Positions 28,244 to 37,757 of a stretch of DNA of 64,000 bases are shown here, piece after piece. Position numbers and translations under genes: made by a program. Origin of the DNA: Legionella qingyii (lineage in GTDB: Bacteria > Pseudomonadota > Gammaproteobacteria > Legionellales > Legionellaceae). Numbering within the stretch: position 1 is the stretch's first letter; every line of letters begins with the position of its first letter. The stretch is from positions 173,930 to 237,929 of the forward strand of contig NZ_QHJG01000002.1 in assembly GCF_003184185.1 (NCBI RefSeq). Direction: 5' to 3'. The notes under the pieces were generated by a model, which saw nothing but the letters and a program-made list of their open reading frames with translations, had not been told where the DNA came from and did not search any database.

Positions 28244-28819
28244 TTATAATAATCTCCAGGGTAAGTTTGCGCTAATAAATAAAGTAATAATTTTTAATAA
28301 AACCAGGATGATAAATGGTGAAAAGTCAAAACCTGAAATATCTGGAACTATCTTTCTACCAAGCTTTAACAAGGGCTCTGTTAGCAAGCGTAAAAGATCA
28401 GCGATGGGGCCTTGCCAATTTGGATTAACAAAACTCATTATAACGCGTACGAGGATGGCATAAAATAGAATATCACAAGGTTGAATGATTAGGTCTGCAA
28501 TGATGTAAATGAATATGAAGACGATAGGAATTATTCCATGCAAGGCAAGAAGGCTGATGCAGATAATTTTTAATAGCTCTACAAGAACTAAAGTAATTAA
28601 AGCGGGGATGTCATATTTTTGTCCCGGTTTATAGGGTTGTTTTGATAGCAGTTGAATGGGATTGACTATGGGGTTAGTCACTTTATAAAGAAGCTGGTTT
28701 ACTGGATGAAGTGCACTAACACGTAAATAGCGTAGGGCGATGCGAAGCCATAAACTGAAAATGACTAGTGAAAAAAATAAAGAAACAATAAAGATCAGTA
28801 CTGCGATAATCCCGGACAT
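28244..28819 (-). CDS. yggT: YggT family integral membrane protein
   Basis: The 191 residues contain two YggT repeats with alternating membrane helices (for example VLIFIVSLFFSLVIFSLW near the N-terminus). The motif VNPIQLLSKQPYKPG is followed later by its counterpart LTEPLLKLGRKIVPDISGFDFSP. Its role is unclear, with links to osmotic shock and cell division in the family. I chose ATG 28819 because AGGGGA precedes it and because an upstream in-frame extension would overlap yggS and add an atypical hydrophilic tail. It is downstream of yggS on the same strand, as in many proteobacteria. Confidence 0.88.
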   Translation of the reverse strand: MSGIIAVLIFIVSLFFSLVIFSLWLRIALRYLRVSALHPVNQLLYKVTNPIVNPIQLLSKQPYKPGQKYDIPALITLVLVELLKIICISLLALHGIIPIVFIFIYIIADLIIQPCDILFYAILVRVIMSFVNPNWQGPIADLLRLLTEPLLKLGRKIVPDISGFDFSPFIILVLLKIITLFISANLPWRLL

Positions 28820-28877
28820 ATATTTTCCCCTATAATGCATTCGTTCAACTGATTTTTCAGGATTATATCGCGTCGCT

Positions 28878-29564
28878 TTATTTTTGTCGCTCACCAAATA
28901 ATGCTCGTCCAACACGCACAATAGTAGCTCCCGCTTTAATTGCGGGGACTAAGTCATCGCTCATTCCCATAGATAAGGTATCCATGTTTAGGCCAAGTTC
29001 CTGATTGAGCGAATGCATCAATTGATTAAGCTGCATAAATAATTCATATTGAGTTCGCATATCATGTTGTGGGGGAGGAATAGTCATTAACCCTCTTAGT
29101 TTGAGATGGGGAAGTTTGTTGACTGCCAAGGCTAACTCAGCAGCATGTTCGGGCGGTATTCCTGATTTGGTTTTTTCCTCTACCAGGCTAATTTGTAAAC
29201 AAACGTTGAGTGGACCTAAATCGATTGGGCGGTATTCATTGAGATATTGAGCAATTTTAAAGCGGCTAATACTGTGAACCCAGCTAAACGAAGTAGCAAT
29301 CCCTTTGGTTTTGTTACTTTGAATGGGGCCGATAAAATGCCAACATATGGGCATGCTTTTTAAGGCATTTATTTTTTGTTGTGCTTCTTGGTAATAGCTT
29401 TCACCAAAGTGAGTGATTCCAAGATGAAATAATTCACTAATTGCCTCGGTGCTTTGTTGTTTACTGACAGCGAGCAATAGAACACTCCCGGGTTTTCTAT
29501 CACATTCAAGTTCAGTTTGTGTGATTAATTGTTTAATTTGATTTAGATTTTGACAAAAATTCAT
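28878..29564 (-). CDS. yggS: PLP homeostasis protein YggS
   Basis: Pyridoxal-phosphate-binding protein that buffers free PLP. The 228 residues fit the family (E. coli 234). LLAVSKQQS carries the PLP Lys, HFGESYYQEAQQK and WHFIGPIQSNKTK follow, and the C-terminal MGMSDDLVPAIKAGATIVRVGRALFG is diagnostic (written in part: SMGMSDDL, VRVGRALFG). Start ATG 29564 is preferred over an upstream ATG at 29612, which would add a non-conserved hydrophobic leader. It is divergent from pilT. Confidence 0.93.
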   Translation of the reverse strand: MNFCQNLNQIKQLITQTELECDRKPGSVLLLAVSKQQSTEAISELFHLGITHFGESYYQEAQQKINALKSMPICWHFIGPIQSNKTKGIATSFSWVHSISRFKIAQYLNEYRPIDLGPLNVCLQISLVEEKTKSGIPPEHAAELALAVNKLPHLKLRGLMTIPPPQHDMRTQYELFMQLNQLMHSLNQELGLNMDTLSMGMSDDLVPAIKAGATIVRVGRALFGERQK

Positions 29565-29714
29565 GATCTCTAGATATACCTTGGAAAATCTCAACAATAG
29601 CAAAAGAAACAATGTTTGCCGAGTACCACTTCGTGAGCTAATCTAATAACATCAGATTTGAGATTGGGCATCAAGGTTCAATCTATTATTGATTCAATCA
29701 GGATGAATTAAGCA

Positions 29715-30749
29715 ATGGACATAGCAGAACTACTGGCGTTTTCTGTAAAAAATAAATCATCAGACTTACATCTTTCCGCGGGTTTGCCCCCAATGATTCG
29801 CGTTGATGGGGATTTACGTAAAATAAATTTACCCGCCATGCAGCATAAAGAGGTAATGAAAATTATCTACGATGTAATGAATGACAGGCAAAGAAAAGAA
29901 TTTGAAGAATTTTTAGAAGTCGATTTTTCTTTTGAAATAACAAATCTGGCTCGTTTTAGGGTGAATGTTTTTAATCAATTACGTGGTGCAGCAGCAGTTT
30001 TTCGTACTATTCCAGCGGATATTTTAAGCATGAATGATTTAGGATTACCAGCCATTTTTGAAGAAATGGCCAGTTATCCCAAAGGGTTAGTGCTAATTAC
30101 TGGTCCAACAGGTTCAGGGAAAAGTACGACTTTGGCTGCCATGATCGATTACATCAATGCAAACCGTTATGATCACATTTTAACGGTTGAAGATCCTATA
30201 GAGTTTGTACATCAAAGTAAGAAATGTTTGTTGAATCAGCGTGAAGTTCATCGTGATACGCTGAGTTTTAATGCCGCTTTGCGTTCCGCATTACGTGAGG
30301 ATCCGGATGTAATTCTGGTAGGGGAGTTGCGGGATTTGGAAACAATACGTTTGGCAATGACTGCTGCGGAAACTGGACATTTAGTATTTGGTACGTTACA
30401 TACCAATTCGGCAACCAAGACTATCAATAGGATTATTGATGTGTTTCCTGCTGAGGAAAAATCGATGGTTCGTTCCATGTTGTCTGAATCTTTGCAAGCT
30501 GTAGTAGCACAAACTTTACTGAAAAAAAATGGTGGGGGACGAGTTGCAGCTTTGGAAATTATGATTTGTACCGGCGCGATACGAAACTTGATTCGCGAAG
30601 ATAAAGTGGCACAAATGTATTCCTCCATTCAAACGGGTCAAGCCAAGGGAATGCAAACTTTGGATCAGCATTTAACTGAACTGGTTAAAAAAAATATTAT
30701 CTCATCCCATACAGCACATGAAGTGGCTATTGATAAATCGTTGTTTTAA
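29715..30749 (+). CDS. pilT: Type IV pilus retraction ATPase PilT
   Basis: Hexameric ATPase that powers pilus retraction and twitching. The 344 residues have the standard order: an N-terminal PAS-like domain, Walker A GPTGSGKSTT (about 132-141), the Asp box VEDPIEF, Walker B ILVGELRDLET and the His box FGTLHTNSA. The C-terminal AIRNLIREDK motif distinguishes retraction ATPases. It is monocistronic in this window; the yggS-pilT divergent arrangement is common in gammaproteobacteria. A MITE-like repeat follows. Confidence 0.96.
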   Translation: MDIAELLAFSVKNKSSDLHLSAGLPPMIRVDGDLRKINLPAMQHKEVMKIIYDVMNDRQRKEFEEFLEVDFSFEITNLARFRVNVFNQLRGAAAVFRTIPADILSMNDLGLPAIFEEMASYPKGLVLITGPTGSGKSTTLAAMIDYINANRYDHILTVEDPIEFVHQSKKCLLNQREVHRDTLSFNAALRSALREDPDVILVGELRDLETIRLAMTAAETGHLVFGTLHTNSATKTINRIIDVFPAEEKSMVRSMLSESLQAVVAQTLLKKNGGGRVAALEIMICTGAIRNLIREDKVAQMYSSIQTGQAKGMQTLDQHLTELVKKNIISSHTAHEVAIDKSLF

Positions 30750-30785
30750 AGTATTGGTCTCACGAAGGCCATCCAGGAGGTACTT

Positions 30786-30925
30786 CCATTAAATTAAACG
30801 TTTTAACTACACTCTTTGCCATCATCTTCGCGAAGACGGAGAGCCATTTTTTAGAGAGGCTTAACGTTTCATGAAGAAATAGATTCCCGCTTTCGCGGGA
30901 ATGACAAAAATTCTTAACTTAATGG
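30786..30925. repeat. MITE-like repeat, copy B
   Basis: The left end CCATTAAATTAAA (30786-30798) matches the 13-bp terminal repeat at 11 positions. The right end CTTAACTTAATGG (30913-30925) is perfect and follows ATTCCCGCTTTCGCGGGAATGAC. The left internal hairpin is worn (CTTCGCGAAGAC). It lies between the convergent pilT and rph genes. Confidence 0.7.
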
Positions 30926-30955
30926 CAGTGAGGTCGTGAGAATTCTAAAAAGCTT

Positions 30956-31663
30956 TTAGGCGTTTTTCTGTAATTCAATTAATTGAGGAATACCAATTTC
31001 AGCTAGTGCCAGCATGTTGTTTAATTCATCGCGATTAAAATGTCTGTCTTCGGCAGTTCCTTGAATTTCTATGAAATGTCCGTCTTCGGTCATTACTACA
31101 TTCATGTCTGTTTCAGCAAGTACGTCTTCTGCATAATCTAAATCAAGCACGGATTGACCTCGATAGAGTCCCACAGAAACAGCAGCGATATAATTAAATG
31201 CGGGCATTCTACGAATTTTTTCTCGCTCGACCATCCAGGTTATTGCATCTCTCATGGCGACACAAGACCCTGTAATGGCTGCTGTTCTTGTCCCTCCATC
31301 AGCCTGGATTACATCACAATCTAGAGTTATTGTATTTTCACCCAAGAATTTTAGATCAACACAGGCTCTTAGGGAACGGCCGATTAGACGTTGAATTTCC
31401 ATCGTTCTGCCGCCTTGTTTTCCCTTGCTTGCTTCGCGTTCAGTACGGCTGTGTGTTGCACGTGGAAGCATACCGTATTCAGCAGTAACCCAACCTTGGT
31501 TTTTACCTTTAATAAAACGGGGAACTCCTTCGGTTACCGATGCGTTACACAATACTTTAGTTTGTCCAAATTCAACCAGAACAGATCCTTCAGCATGCTT
31601 TGTATAGTTTCTGGTTATTTTAACAGAACGTAGTTGATTGGCTTCTCGGTTACTTGGGCGCAT
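30956..31663 (-). CDS. rph: Ribonuclease PH
   Basis: Phosphorolytic 3' exoribonuclease that trims tRNA precursors. The 235 residues match the family. [20 protein letters not shown] starts the protein, and [33 protein letters not shown] (Arg residues for phosphate binding) and [18 protein letters not shown] are all present. I chose ATG 31663, with GAGGA upstream; the frame extends further but without conserved sequence. It is divergent from the mitochondrial-carrier homologue. Confidence 0.95.
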   Translation of the reverse strand: MRPSNREANQLRSVKITRNYTKHAEGSVLVEFGQTKVLCNASVTEGVPRFIKGKNQGWVTAEYGMLPRATHSRTEREASKGKQGGRTMEIQRLIGRSLRACVDLKFLGENTITLDCDVIQADGGTRTAAITGSCVAMRDAITWMVEREKIRRMPAFNYIAAVSVGLYRGQSVLDLDYAEDVLAETDMNVVMTEDGHFIEIQGTAEDRHFNRDELNNMLALAEIGIPQLIELQKNA

Positions 31664-31886
31664 AGGATAATCCTCGTGAAAATTAGGAATTATAACGCTT
31701 AACTCCCTGAGTTGCATCCTAAAGTATGTAATAAAACAAATATGGATCCGGTTGAACATAGATGAGGTATCGACAAAATAATTTACACAAGCGCTAATTA
31801 AGTTACAAAAATATCTTTATAATCATATTGATTAATATTAATTCGTTGTGTTAATTTGAATTTTCTTTTGTAAAAAAAGCGCCATT

Positions 31887-32024
31887 ATGTACAACCGCAG
31901 TCATAAACACAGTGTTGCCTTATCTGCAGATTTATCTGCAAGCTCGCTGTTTGCCTGCGATTTAGTTGATACTCAAAATCTTTCTTCTTTATTAGTGATT
32001 CTTTTCTTACCCCTTTTTCCCTAG
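31887..32024 (+). CDS. Possible 45-codon leader peptide before the carrier gene
   Basis: ATG 31887 to TAG 32022-32024. The last third is rich in branched-chain residues (NLSSLLVILFLPLFP), and the stop codon lies in the 5' arm of a strong hairpin. That arrangement resembles amino-acid attenuator leaders. However, there is no good ribosome-binding site and the downstream gene is not biosynthetic, so this may be chance. Treat as tentative. Confidence 0.2.
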   Translation: MYNRSHKHSVALSADLSASSLFACDLVDTQNLSSLLVILFLPLFP

Positions 32025-32077
32025 GGCGGTCTTTTTTCGTTATCCGCGCCTCTCTAGGGAGGAAGCGAGCGGGTAAT
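32007..32077 (+). promoter_or_regulatory. Long hairpin in the carrier-gene leader
   Basis: TTACCCCTTTTTCCCTAG (32007-32024) pairs with CTAGGGAGGAAG and CGGGTAA (32055-32077). This gives 12 continuous pairs including two G-U, a 5-nt bulge, then six more. GGCG and CGCC extend the stem inward. A run of six T lies in the loop. It ends 34 nt before the carrier start, so it sits in the 5' untranslated region. Confidence 0.5.
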
Positions 32078-32111
32078 AAATTCAATTTGACATAAGCTAT
32101 TGGAGAATATT

Positions 32112-32978
32112 ATGGCTCAAACTAAATTTGAGGCGCATAAAGAAGAGGCGCGCTCTAAAGAAAAGAAAAACAATCTAAGTGTAGTTCAAAGCATTTTCTC
32201 GGGAAGTGTTACTGGGGCTTTTGAAGTATTTGTTGATCACCCTTTGTGGTCGATAAAAACTCGAATGCAGAAGAGAGAGCCTTTTACTCTAAATCCACAA
32301 GTATTGTATCGAGGTATATTGCCAAATGCTGCCAGCATGGTCCCAATAACTGCAGTACAAGTAGGTTTGAACCGTTTTTTCCAAAAATGGTTTTTTGAGA
32401 ATAAATATGAATTGTCTGATACTCAAAAATTGATCAGTGCATTTGCTGCAGGAGTGGGTTCTGCTGTAATTAGTTGTCCAACCGAAATGATTATGACCCA
32501 TCAAAAAACGAGTTTTTGTTCGGCCGGCGCTCAGCTGGTGAAGCAGGGTGGATGGTCTCGTCTTTATACAGGGATGATGGCAACGATGCTGAGAGAGGGT
32601 ATGTTTTCTACATTTTTTTTGGCTGTGACTCCTGCATTGAAAGACAGAATAAAGGAGCATTGTCCAAATGATTTTGTTGCTTCTTCGCTTGCGGGTGTAT
32701 TGGCAGGAGTAGGTGCAACATTCGCCTCACAAAAGTTTGATGTGATAAAGACAGTCCAGCAATCATCAACGGCTAAAAATCCTTCAGGTTTTTTCAAAAC
32801 GACTCAAAAAATTCATGCAGAATATGGCATTTATGGTTTTTTTAATGGTGGGCTGCCACGAGGTCTACGCGTAATGTCTGCAGTAACACTGATGAGTTGG
32901 ATGAATGAGAAAATGAGTGAGTTGTTGTCCCAAAATCAGCAATCGAAATCAATTACAGGTTCATCGCTAAGTAAATAA
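32112..32978 (+). CDS. Mitochondrial carrier family protein, LncP-like candidate effector
   Basis: The 288 residues are built from three carrier repeats of about 90 residues. Each begins with a helix ending in a signature: DHPLWSIKTRMQ (repeat 1), SCPTEMIMTHQK (repeat 2) and SQKFDVIKTVQ (repeat 3). The linked YRGILPN, YTGMMATMLREG and FNGGLPRGLR segments are typical of carriers. This family is eukaryotic; the known bacterial example is the L. pneumophila Dot/Icm effector LncP, which is delivered to mitochondria. Each signature departs from P-x-D/E-x-x-K/R at one key position (W, M and K respectively). The start is ATG 32112, with GGAG at 32102-32105, rather than the in-frame TTG at 32100. Substrate is unknown. 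Confidence 0.85.
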   Translation: MAQTKFEAHKEEARSKEKKNNLSVVQSIFSGSVTGAFEVFVDHPLWSIKTRMQKREPFTLNPQVLYRGILPNAASMVPITAVQVGLNRFFQKWFFENKYELSDTQKLISAFAAGVGSAVISCPTEMIMTHQKTSFCSAGAQLVKQGGWSRLYTGMMATMLREGMFSTFFLAVTPALKDRIKEHCPNDFVASSLAGVLAGVGATFASQKFDVIKTVQQSSTAKNPSGFFKTTQKIHAEYGIYGFFNGGLPRGLRVMSAVTLMSWMNEKMSELLSQNQQSKSITGSSLSK

Positions 32979-32984
32979 TTCTTT

Positions 32985-33015
32985 AATCCCGGGTTAAAAA
33001 TTATTAATTCGGGAT
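32985..33015 (+). terminator. Stem-loop after the carrier gene
   Basis: ATCCCG (32986-32991) pairs with CGGGAT (33010-33015), with TTAA/TTAA pairing inside. It starts 8 nt after the stop codon. AT-rich sequence follows but not a clean U-run. Confidence 0.45.
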
Positions 33016-33191
33016 AAATTATATGTAAAGCGTCGAAGGAATTTCATGTCCAGGTCTTTAATTAACTACCAAATTGCTTTATTATTGATCATGGTAATTG
33101 CTAAGCCTTGGTAAATATCATGCGGTGTTTCTCTGTCCAATTGCTTTAAATTGGGGTATATTCGCGCAAGGTTTATTCATTGGTACTCTAT

Positions 33192-34058
33192 ATGCTTCAA
33201 AGTATGACGGCTTTCTCACGAGTGCAAAAGCAAATCGAAGAAGGTCATTTTTGTTGGGAAATCAAGTCAGTTAATCATCGATATCTGGATGTTTCATTTC
33301 GTTTACCTGAATCATTCCGATTTATAGAACCTCAGTTGCGTCATGTGTTGCGAGATGTAATCAATCGTGGCAAATTGGAGTGTCAGCTGAAATATCAAGA
33401 TACAAGTTCTAATAATCAGTCTATGCTTATAAATGTAGGCATGGTTAATGCATTAGTAAATTTAAGTGAAAAGCTTTCTGCATCCCATCATTTGCCGAAT
33501 GATTTAGGTATTAGTCGCGTCTTATCCTGGCCTGGTGTGGTGCAAGCCAGTGTGCCCGATGCAGATGTTTTAGGAGGGCACGCACTTTCTTTATTTAAGG
33601 ATGCAATTGACCAACTAAAACAAATGCGTATAACAGAAGGGAGCGCATTAAAAGCACATGTAGAAGGACGATTAAGTGAATTAAGTGAAGAAGTTAAGCG
33701 AGCACGCTCTATAGTGTTAATGCAAACAGAACAAGTAAAAGATAAACTGTTGACTCGATTGCACTCAGTGAAACTTGAAGTTCAAGAGTCACGTGTGGAG
33801 CAGGAAATTGCTTTAATCTTGACTCGTATTGATGTCAGTGAGGAATTAGATAGACTAGAGACTCATCTTGATGAAGTGAGTCGGACGTTAAATTGCGATA
33901 AAATCGCAGGAAGACGTCTTGATTTTTTGATGCAAGAATTAAATAGGGAGGCGAATACGCTAAGCTCCAAATCCGACTCTGTAGAATTGACCAAGAGTGC
34001 GGTGGAAATGAAGGTTTTAATTGAGCAAATGCGTGAGCAAATTCAAAATATTGAGTGA
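33192..34058 (+). CDS. yicC: YicC family endoribonuclease
   Basis: YicC proteins are conserved bacterial endoribonucleases. The 288 residues match E. coli (287). [10 protein letters not shown] opens the protein, [19 protein letters not shown] follows, and the C-terminal [21 protein letters not shown] (written in part: [15 protein letters not shown]) is diagnostic. I chose ATG 33192; an in-frame TTG lies four codons upstream. It overlaps gmk, an arrangement common in proteobacteria. Confidence 0.93.
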   Translation: MLQSMTAFSRVQKQIEEGHFCWEIKSVNHRYLDVSFRLPESFRFIEPQLRHVLRDVINRGKLECQLKYQDTSSNNQSMLINVGMVNALVNLSEKLSASHHLPNDLGISRVLSWPGVVQASVPDADVLGGHALSLFKDAIDQLKQMRITEGSALKAHVEGRLSELSEEVKRARSIVLMQTEQVKDKLLTRLHSVKLEVQESRVEQEIALILTRIDVSEELDRLETHLDEVSRTLNCDKIAGRRLDFLMQELNREANTLSSKSDSVELTKSAVEMKVLIEQMREQIQNIE

Positions 34059-34693
34059 GTACTATTGTGGGTGATTATTCGGGTAATTTATTTATTGTTG
34101 CAGCACCTTCAGGGGGAGGCAAAACAAGTTTAGTAAAAAGGTTAATCGAAACTATGGACGACATTGAAGTATCCATTTCGCATACAACGCGAACAATGCG
34201 ACCTGGAGAACGAAACGGAGTGGACTACTTTTTTACTGATGAAAATGAATTTATGCGTATGATTGATGATTGTGCCTTTTTAGAGCACGCCCGAGTCTTC
34301 AATCATTTGTATGGAACCTCGATGGAGCAAATTACAAGACGTTTGCAAAATGGCATCGATGTGGTTCTGGATATAGATTGGCAAGGAGCGACTCAGATTA
34401 GACGTTCTTTTCCAGAGGCAGTAAGTATTTTTATTGTGCCACCATCTTTGGAAGTCTTAAGACAAAGATTGCTAAATAGACGACAAGATAAAGATGAAGT
34501 GGTTAGTGACCGAATGAAAAAGGCTCAAGATGAGCTGAGTCATTATCCTGAATTTGATTATTTAATTGTTAATGATAATTTTGAAAAAGCGGCGATGGAG
34601 CTAGGGGCGATTGTGATTGCAAACCGCTTATGTATTAAGCGACAGATAAATAAACAATCAAAATTGCTTTCTTTCCTGTTGTCATCGCAGTAA
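34055..34693 (+). CDS. gmk: Guanylate kinase
   Basis: Converts GMP to GDP with ATP. The 212 residues fit the family. The P-loop is [10 protein letters not shown] (about 17-26), followed by the GMP-binding [19 protein letters not shown] (about 43-61) and LDIDWQGA. The start is GTG at 34055, overlapping the yicC stop as GTGA; a second in-frame GTG at 34067 is possible. It is co-transcribed with yicC and followed by rpoZ. Confidence 0.95.
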   Translation: MSTIVGDYSGNLFIVAAPSGGGKTSLVKRLIETMDDIEVSISHTTRTMRPGERNGVDYFFTDENEFMRMIDDCAFLEHARVFNHLYGTSMEQITRRLQNGIDVVLDIDWQGATQIRRSFPEAVSIFIVPPSLEVLRQRLLNRRQDKDEVVSDRMKKAQDELSHYPEFDYLIVNDNFEKAAMELGAIVIANRLCIKRQINKQSKLLSFLLSSQ

Positions 34694-34724
34694 AATGCAG
34701 GGTTTTGCTACCGGAGAATGATTT

Positions 34725-34928
34725 ATGGCACGAGTTACAGTTGAAGATTGTTTAAAGAATGTTGCGAATCGATTTGAGCTGGTTATGGTAGCCACGAAAC
34801 GTGCACGCCAAATTGCAGTTCGAGGAGATCAGCCCATGGTTGAATGGGAAAATGATAAACCTACAGTAGTTGCTTTACGTGAAATAGCAGAAGGTTTAAT
34901 TACCCCAGACATTTTGGATAAAGAGTAA
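34725..34928 (+). CDS. rpoZ: RNA polymerase omega subunit
   Basis: Small subunit that helps assembly of RNA polymerase and takes part in the ppGpp site. The 67 residues begin [20 protein letters not shown], the universal omega start; ATKRARQIA and [13 protein letters not shown] follow. A GGAG lies upstream of the ATG. The gmk-rpoZ-spoT order is the classic gammaproteobacterial arrangement. It is somewhat shorter than E. coli omega (91), lacking the acidic tail. Confidence 0.96.
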   Translation: MARVTVEDCLKNVANRFELVMVATKRARQIAVRGDQPMVEWENDKPTVVALREIAEGLITPDILDKE

Positions 34929-34960
34929 TTTTTAGGGATACTGGTAAACTATTTATATAG

Positions 34961-34992
34961 CTTGGGCGAAGCGACGCGAAGCCCAGGTTTTT
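34961..34992 (+). terminator. Hairpin plus T-run after rpoZ (dispersed palindrome family)
   Basis: CTTGGGC (34961-34967) pairs with GCCCAGG (34981-34987), and five T follow (34988-34992). Sequence inside (GAAGCGACGCGAA) resembles the TAGCCTGGGTGAAGCG repeat family. It lies 33 nt past the rpoZ stop and could limit read-through into spoT. Confidence 0.6.
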
Positions 34993-35101
34993 AAGCAACT
35001 AAAAATTCCAGGATTCCACTTTTCACCCCAGCTACGAATGATAGAGAGGATAGTGAATATTCGGGGTCGCCATAACAGGGTGAATTTAGGGGTATAGGGG
35101 T

Positions 35102-37258
35102 ATGGTCATGTTAGATACTAGGGAGTACTGCGTGAGCTACTTTAAGGAGCTCGATGAAGAGCTGAAATGCTATCTTGAGCAGTCGCAAATTGAAAAGTGT
35201 TATCAAGCCTATTTGGTCGCTGAGAAAGCGCATCAAGGGCAAATGCGTCGTTCTGGCGAACCTTATATTACCCACCCTGTAGCAGCAGCCCTTATTCTCG
35301 CTCGAATGCGTCTTGATTATCAAACAATAATGGCAACTTTACTCCACGATGTAGTTGAAGATACTTCGGTGAGTAAAGAAGATTTAACCCGCCAATTTGG
35401 TGAAGAAATTACCTCTCTGGTAGATGGTGTTACCAAACTAACTAAAATCAAATTTGAATCAAAGGCAGAAGCCCAGGCGGAAAATTTCCGTAAAATGGTC
35501 TTGGCCATGGTCAAAGATATCCGCGTAATAATTGTTAAGCTGGCTGATCGCCTGCACAATATGAGAACTCTTGGTGCAATGCCTTATGCAAAGCGTAGAC
35601 GCATCGCCATAGAAACTTTAGAAATTTATGCACCCATTGCTAACCGTTTGGGGATGCATTCAATTTATGTAGGCTTGGAGGATTTGGGATTTCAGGCTTT
35701 ATATCCCATGCGCTATAGGGCAATTAAATCAGCAGTTGAAAAATCTCGTGGCAATCGACGTGAATTGACCCAAACTATTGAGCGTGATTTGCAACTGGCT
35801 TTAGCACAATTGAATATCCCTTACGAACAAGTATTCGGTAGACAAAAGCACTTATACAGCATTTATAAGAAAATGCGTCAGAAAAAAGCCTCATTTACCG
35901 AGATTACCGATGTTTTTGCTTTTCGTGTTATTACGGAAGATATTGATTCCTGTTACCGTATTTTAGGTGCTTTGCACTGTACTTATAAACCTGTTCCTCA
36001 ACGCTTTAAAGACTATATTGGCATACCTAAGGCAAATGGATATCAATCGCTGCATACAACCTTGTTCGGACCTTTTGGGGTCCCTCTGGAAGTGCAAATT
36101 CGTACTCGCGATATGGATAAAGTAGCTGATAATGGGGTCGCTGCACATTGGATTTATAAATCATCTGGTCTCGAGGTAAACGAAGCACAATTACGTGCAA
36201 GAGAGTGGGTGCAAAGTTTATTGGAAATGCAACGCAGCACAGGAAGTTCGTTGGAATTTATCGAAAACGTAAAAATTGATTTATTTCCTGATGAAGTATA
36301 CGTATTTACCCCTAAAGGCCATATTATGGAATTACCCAAAGGGGCAACTCCTGTTGATTTTGCTTATTCAGTCCATTCTGGAGTAGGTAATAGTTGTGTC
36401 GCAGCTAAAGTAAATAGAAAACTGGTGCCACTCAGCATCCCCTTATCTAATGGGCAAACAGTTGAGATTATTACCGCACAAGGGGCTCATCCTAACCCGG
36501 CATGGTTAAACTTTGTAGTTACTGGAAAAGCACGATCAAATATTCGTCATTTTCTGAAGAGCCAACAAAATACAGAATCAATTAGTTTAGGTAAACGTCT
36601 TCTTGAGCAGTCATTAAATGAACTGTCCAGTGATTATGCTAAAATACCACCAGAGTCCTTACAGGCATTATTAAGCGACTTACATTATAAAATGATGGAT
36701 GATTTGCTTTATGCGATTGGAATAGGCAATCAAATGGCGATGGTAATTGCTAAAAGATTGGTGGTAACTCAAGATTCTAATGAGTTGGATAAAGGAATTA
36801 AGACACGACCATTGGCAATTAAGGGAACAGAAGGAATGGTGGTGCATTTTAGTGAGTGTTGTCAGCCCATTCCTGGTGATAACATTGTTGGAAAATTCCA
36901 GCAAGGCCGAGGAATTATCGTTCATAGCAGTGATTGTGCTACATTAAAAAATTCACGAACCAATCCAGAACAATTTGTTGCCTTGCGTTGGGATGAGAAG
37001 GTTGAAGGCGAATACTGGGTTGATATTACTGTTGATGTAGTGAATGAGCGCGGAGTATTGGCGGCATTGGCAACTGCTATTGCTGAGGCGGGATCAAACA
37101 TTGGAAATATCAATGTCGATCCGCGTGATGGTCGACATAATGCCGTTACCTTCTCAATTAGCGTTGTCGATAGAACGCATTTGGCTCGAGTTATGCGTCG
37201 ATTACGAGCAAATAAAGTAGTGATGCGTCTTTATAGAAAAAAACAAGGGGATAATTAA
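35102..37258 (+). CDS. spoT: Bifunctional (p)ppGpp synthetase/hydrolase SpoT
   Basis: Sets the alarmone level; in Legionella ppGpp governs the switch to the transmissive phase. The 718 residues contain, in order, the HD hydrolase domain (HPVAAALIL, then HDVVEDT at about 79-85), the synthetase domain ([18 protein letters not shown], about 302-319; VAAHW), a TGS domain ([24 protein letters not shown] in part) and a C-terminal ACT domain ([13 protein letters not shown]). The intact HD motif marks it as SpoT rather than RelA. Starts at 35102 or 35108 are both possible; AGGGG lies just upstream. Its stop overlaps the ridA start as TAATG. Confidence 0.95.
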   Translation: MVMLDTREYCVSYFKELDEELKCYLEQSQIEKCYQAYLVAEKAHQGQMRRSGEPYITHPVAAALILARMRLDYQTIMATLLHDVVEDTSVSKEDLTRQFGEEITSLVDGVTKLTKIKFESKAEAQAENFRKMVLAMVKDIRVIIVKLADRLHNMRTLGAMPYAKRRRIAIETLEIYAPIANRLGMHSIYVGLEDLGFQALYPMRYRAIKSAVEKSRGNRRELTQTIERDLQLALAQLNIPYEQVFGRQKHLYSIYKKMRQKKASFTEITDVFAFRVITEDIDSCYRILGALHCTYKPVPQRFKDYIGIPKANGYQSLHTTLFGPFGVPLEVQIRTRDMDKVADNGVAAHWIYKSSGLEVNEAQLRAREWVQSLLEMQRSTGSSLEFIENVKIDLFPDEVYVFTPKGHIMELPKGATPVDFAYSVHSGVGNSCVAAKVNRKLVPLSIPLSNGQTVEIITAQGAHPNPAWLNFVVTGKARSNIRHFLKSQQNTESISLGKRLLEQSLNELSSDYAKIPPESLQALLSDLHYKMMDDLLYAIGIGNQMAMVIAKRLVVTQDSNELDKGIKTRPLAIKGTEGMVVHFSECCQPIPGDNIVGKFQQGRGIIVHSSDCATLKNSRTNPEQFVALRWDEKVEGEYWVDITVDVVNERGVLAALATAIAEAGSNIGNINVDPRDGRHNAVTFSISVVDRTHLARVMRRLRANKVVMRLYRKKQGDN

Positions 37259-37641
37259 TGCGACCTGTAAATACAAAATTGGCTCCTGAGGCTATTGGAA
37301 CCTATTCACAAGCCATCCAATGTGGTAATACAGTTTATCTTTCAGGACAAATACCGCTTGATCCAGTAACGATGCAACTATGTAGTGAAGATATTAAACT
37401 ACAAATTACTCAGGTTTTAGAAAATTTATCAGCAGTTTGTGAAGCCGCTGGTGGCAGTTTGGCGCAAATAGCGAAATTGAATGTGTATCTTACTGATTTG
37501 CATCATTTTCCATTAATTAATGAAGCAATGAGTCGTTATTTTGCTGCACCTTACCCAGCAAGAGCTGCGATAGAAGTGTCTGCATTGCCACGTGGTGCGC
37601 AAGTTGAGATGGATGGTATAATGGTTTTATCTTCGAAGTAA
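37258..37641 (+). CDS. ridA: RidA family enamine/imine deaminase
   Basis: Hydrolyses reactive 2-aminoacrylate and related imines. The 127 residues fit Rid[26 protein letters not shown] at the N-terminus (in part: [16 protein letters not shown]). [24 protein letters not shown] near the end (in part: [14 protein letters not shown]) contains the substrate Arg. It overlaps spoT by one base, as in many proteobacteria where the RidA gene follows spoT. Confidence 0.92.
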   Translation: MRPVNTKLAPEAIGTYSQAIQCGNTVYLSGQIPLDPVTMQLCSEDIKLQITQVLENLSAVCEAAGGSLAQIAKLNVYLTDLHHFPLINEAMSRYFAAPYPARAAIEVSALPRGAQVEMDGIMVLSSK

Positions 37642-37757
37642 TTCATTTATAAAGTAGCCTCGACGAGGCGCAAGTCGTAACCGGGAAATCCATAATAAGA
37701 AAACCGAGCTCTGCTTCGCTTCATACAGGCTAGATATTTTAAAGTCAGAGTTAGTGT

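Larger units (their letters stand above)
31664..32111. other. 448-bp divergent region with leader-like structure
   Basis: Lies between rph and the carrier gene. The first half is AT-rich, with ATTAATATTAAT near 31828-31839. The second half holds a possible 45-codon leader (31887-32024) and a long hairpin (32007-32077), both just before the carrier gene. No convincing sigma-70 boxes were assigned. Confidence 0.4.

Noticed and set aside
31828..31839. PmrA-type effector promoter element (ATTAATATTAAT)
   Set aside because: Only one half-like site is present; PmrA sites are tandem repeats, and AT-rich DNA gives this by chance.
31885..32085. 66-codon minus-strand frame upstream of rph
   Set aside because: Antisense to the leader hairpin; highly basic composition follows from the palindrome.
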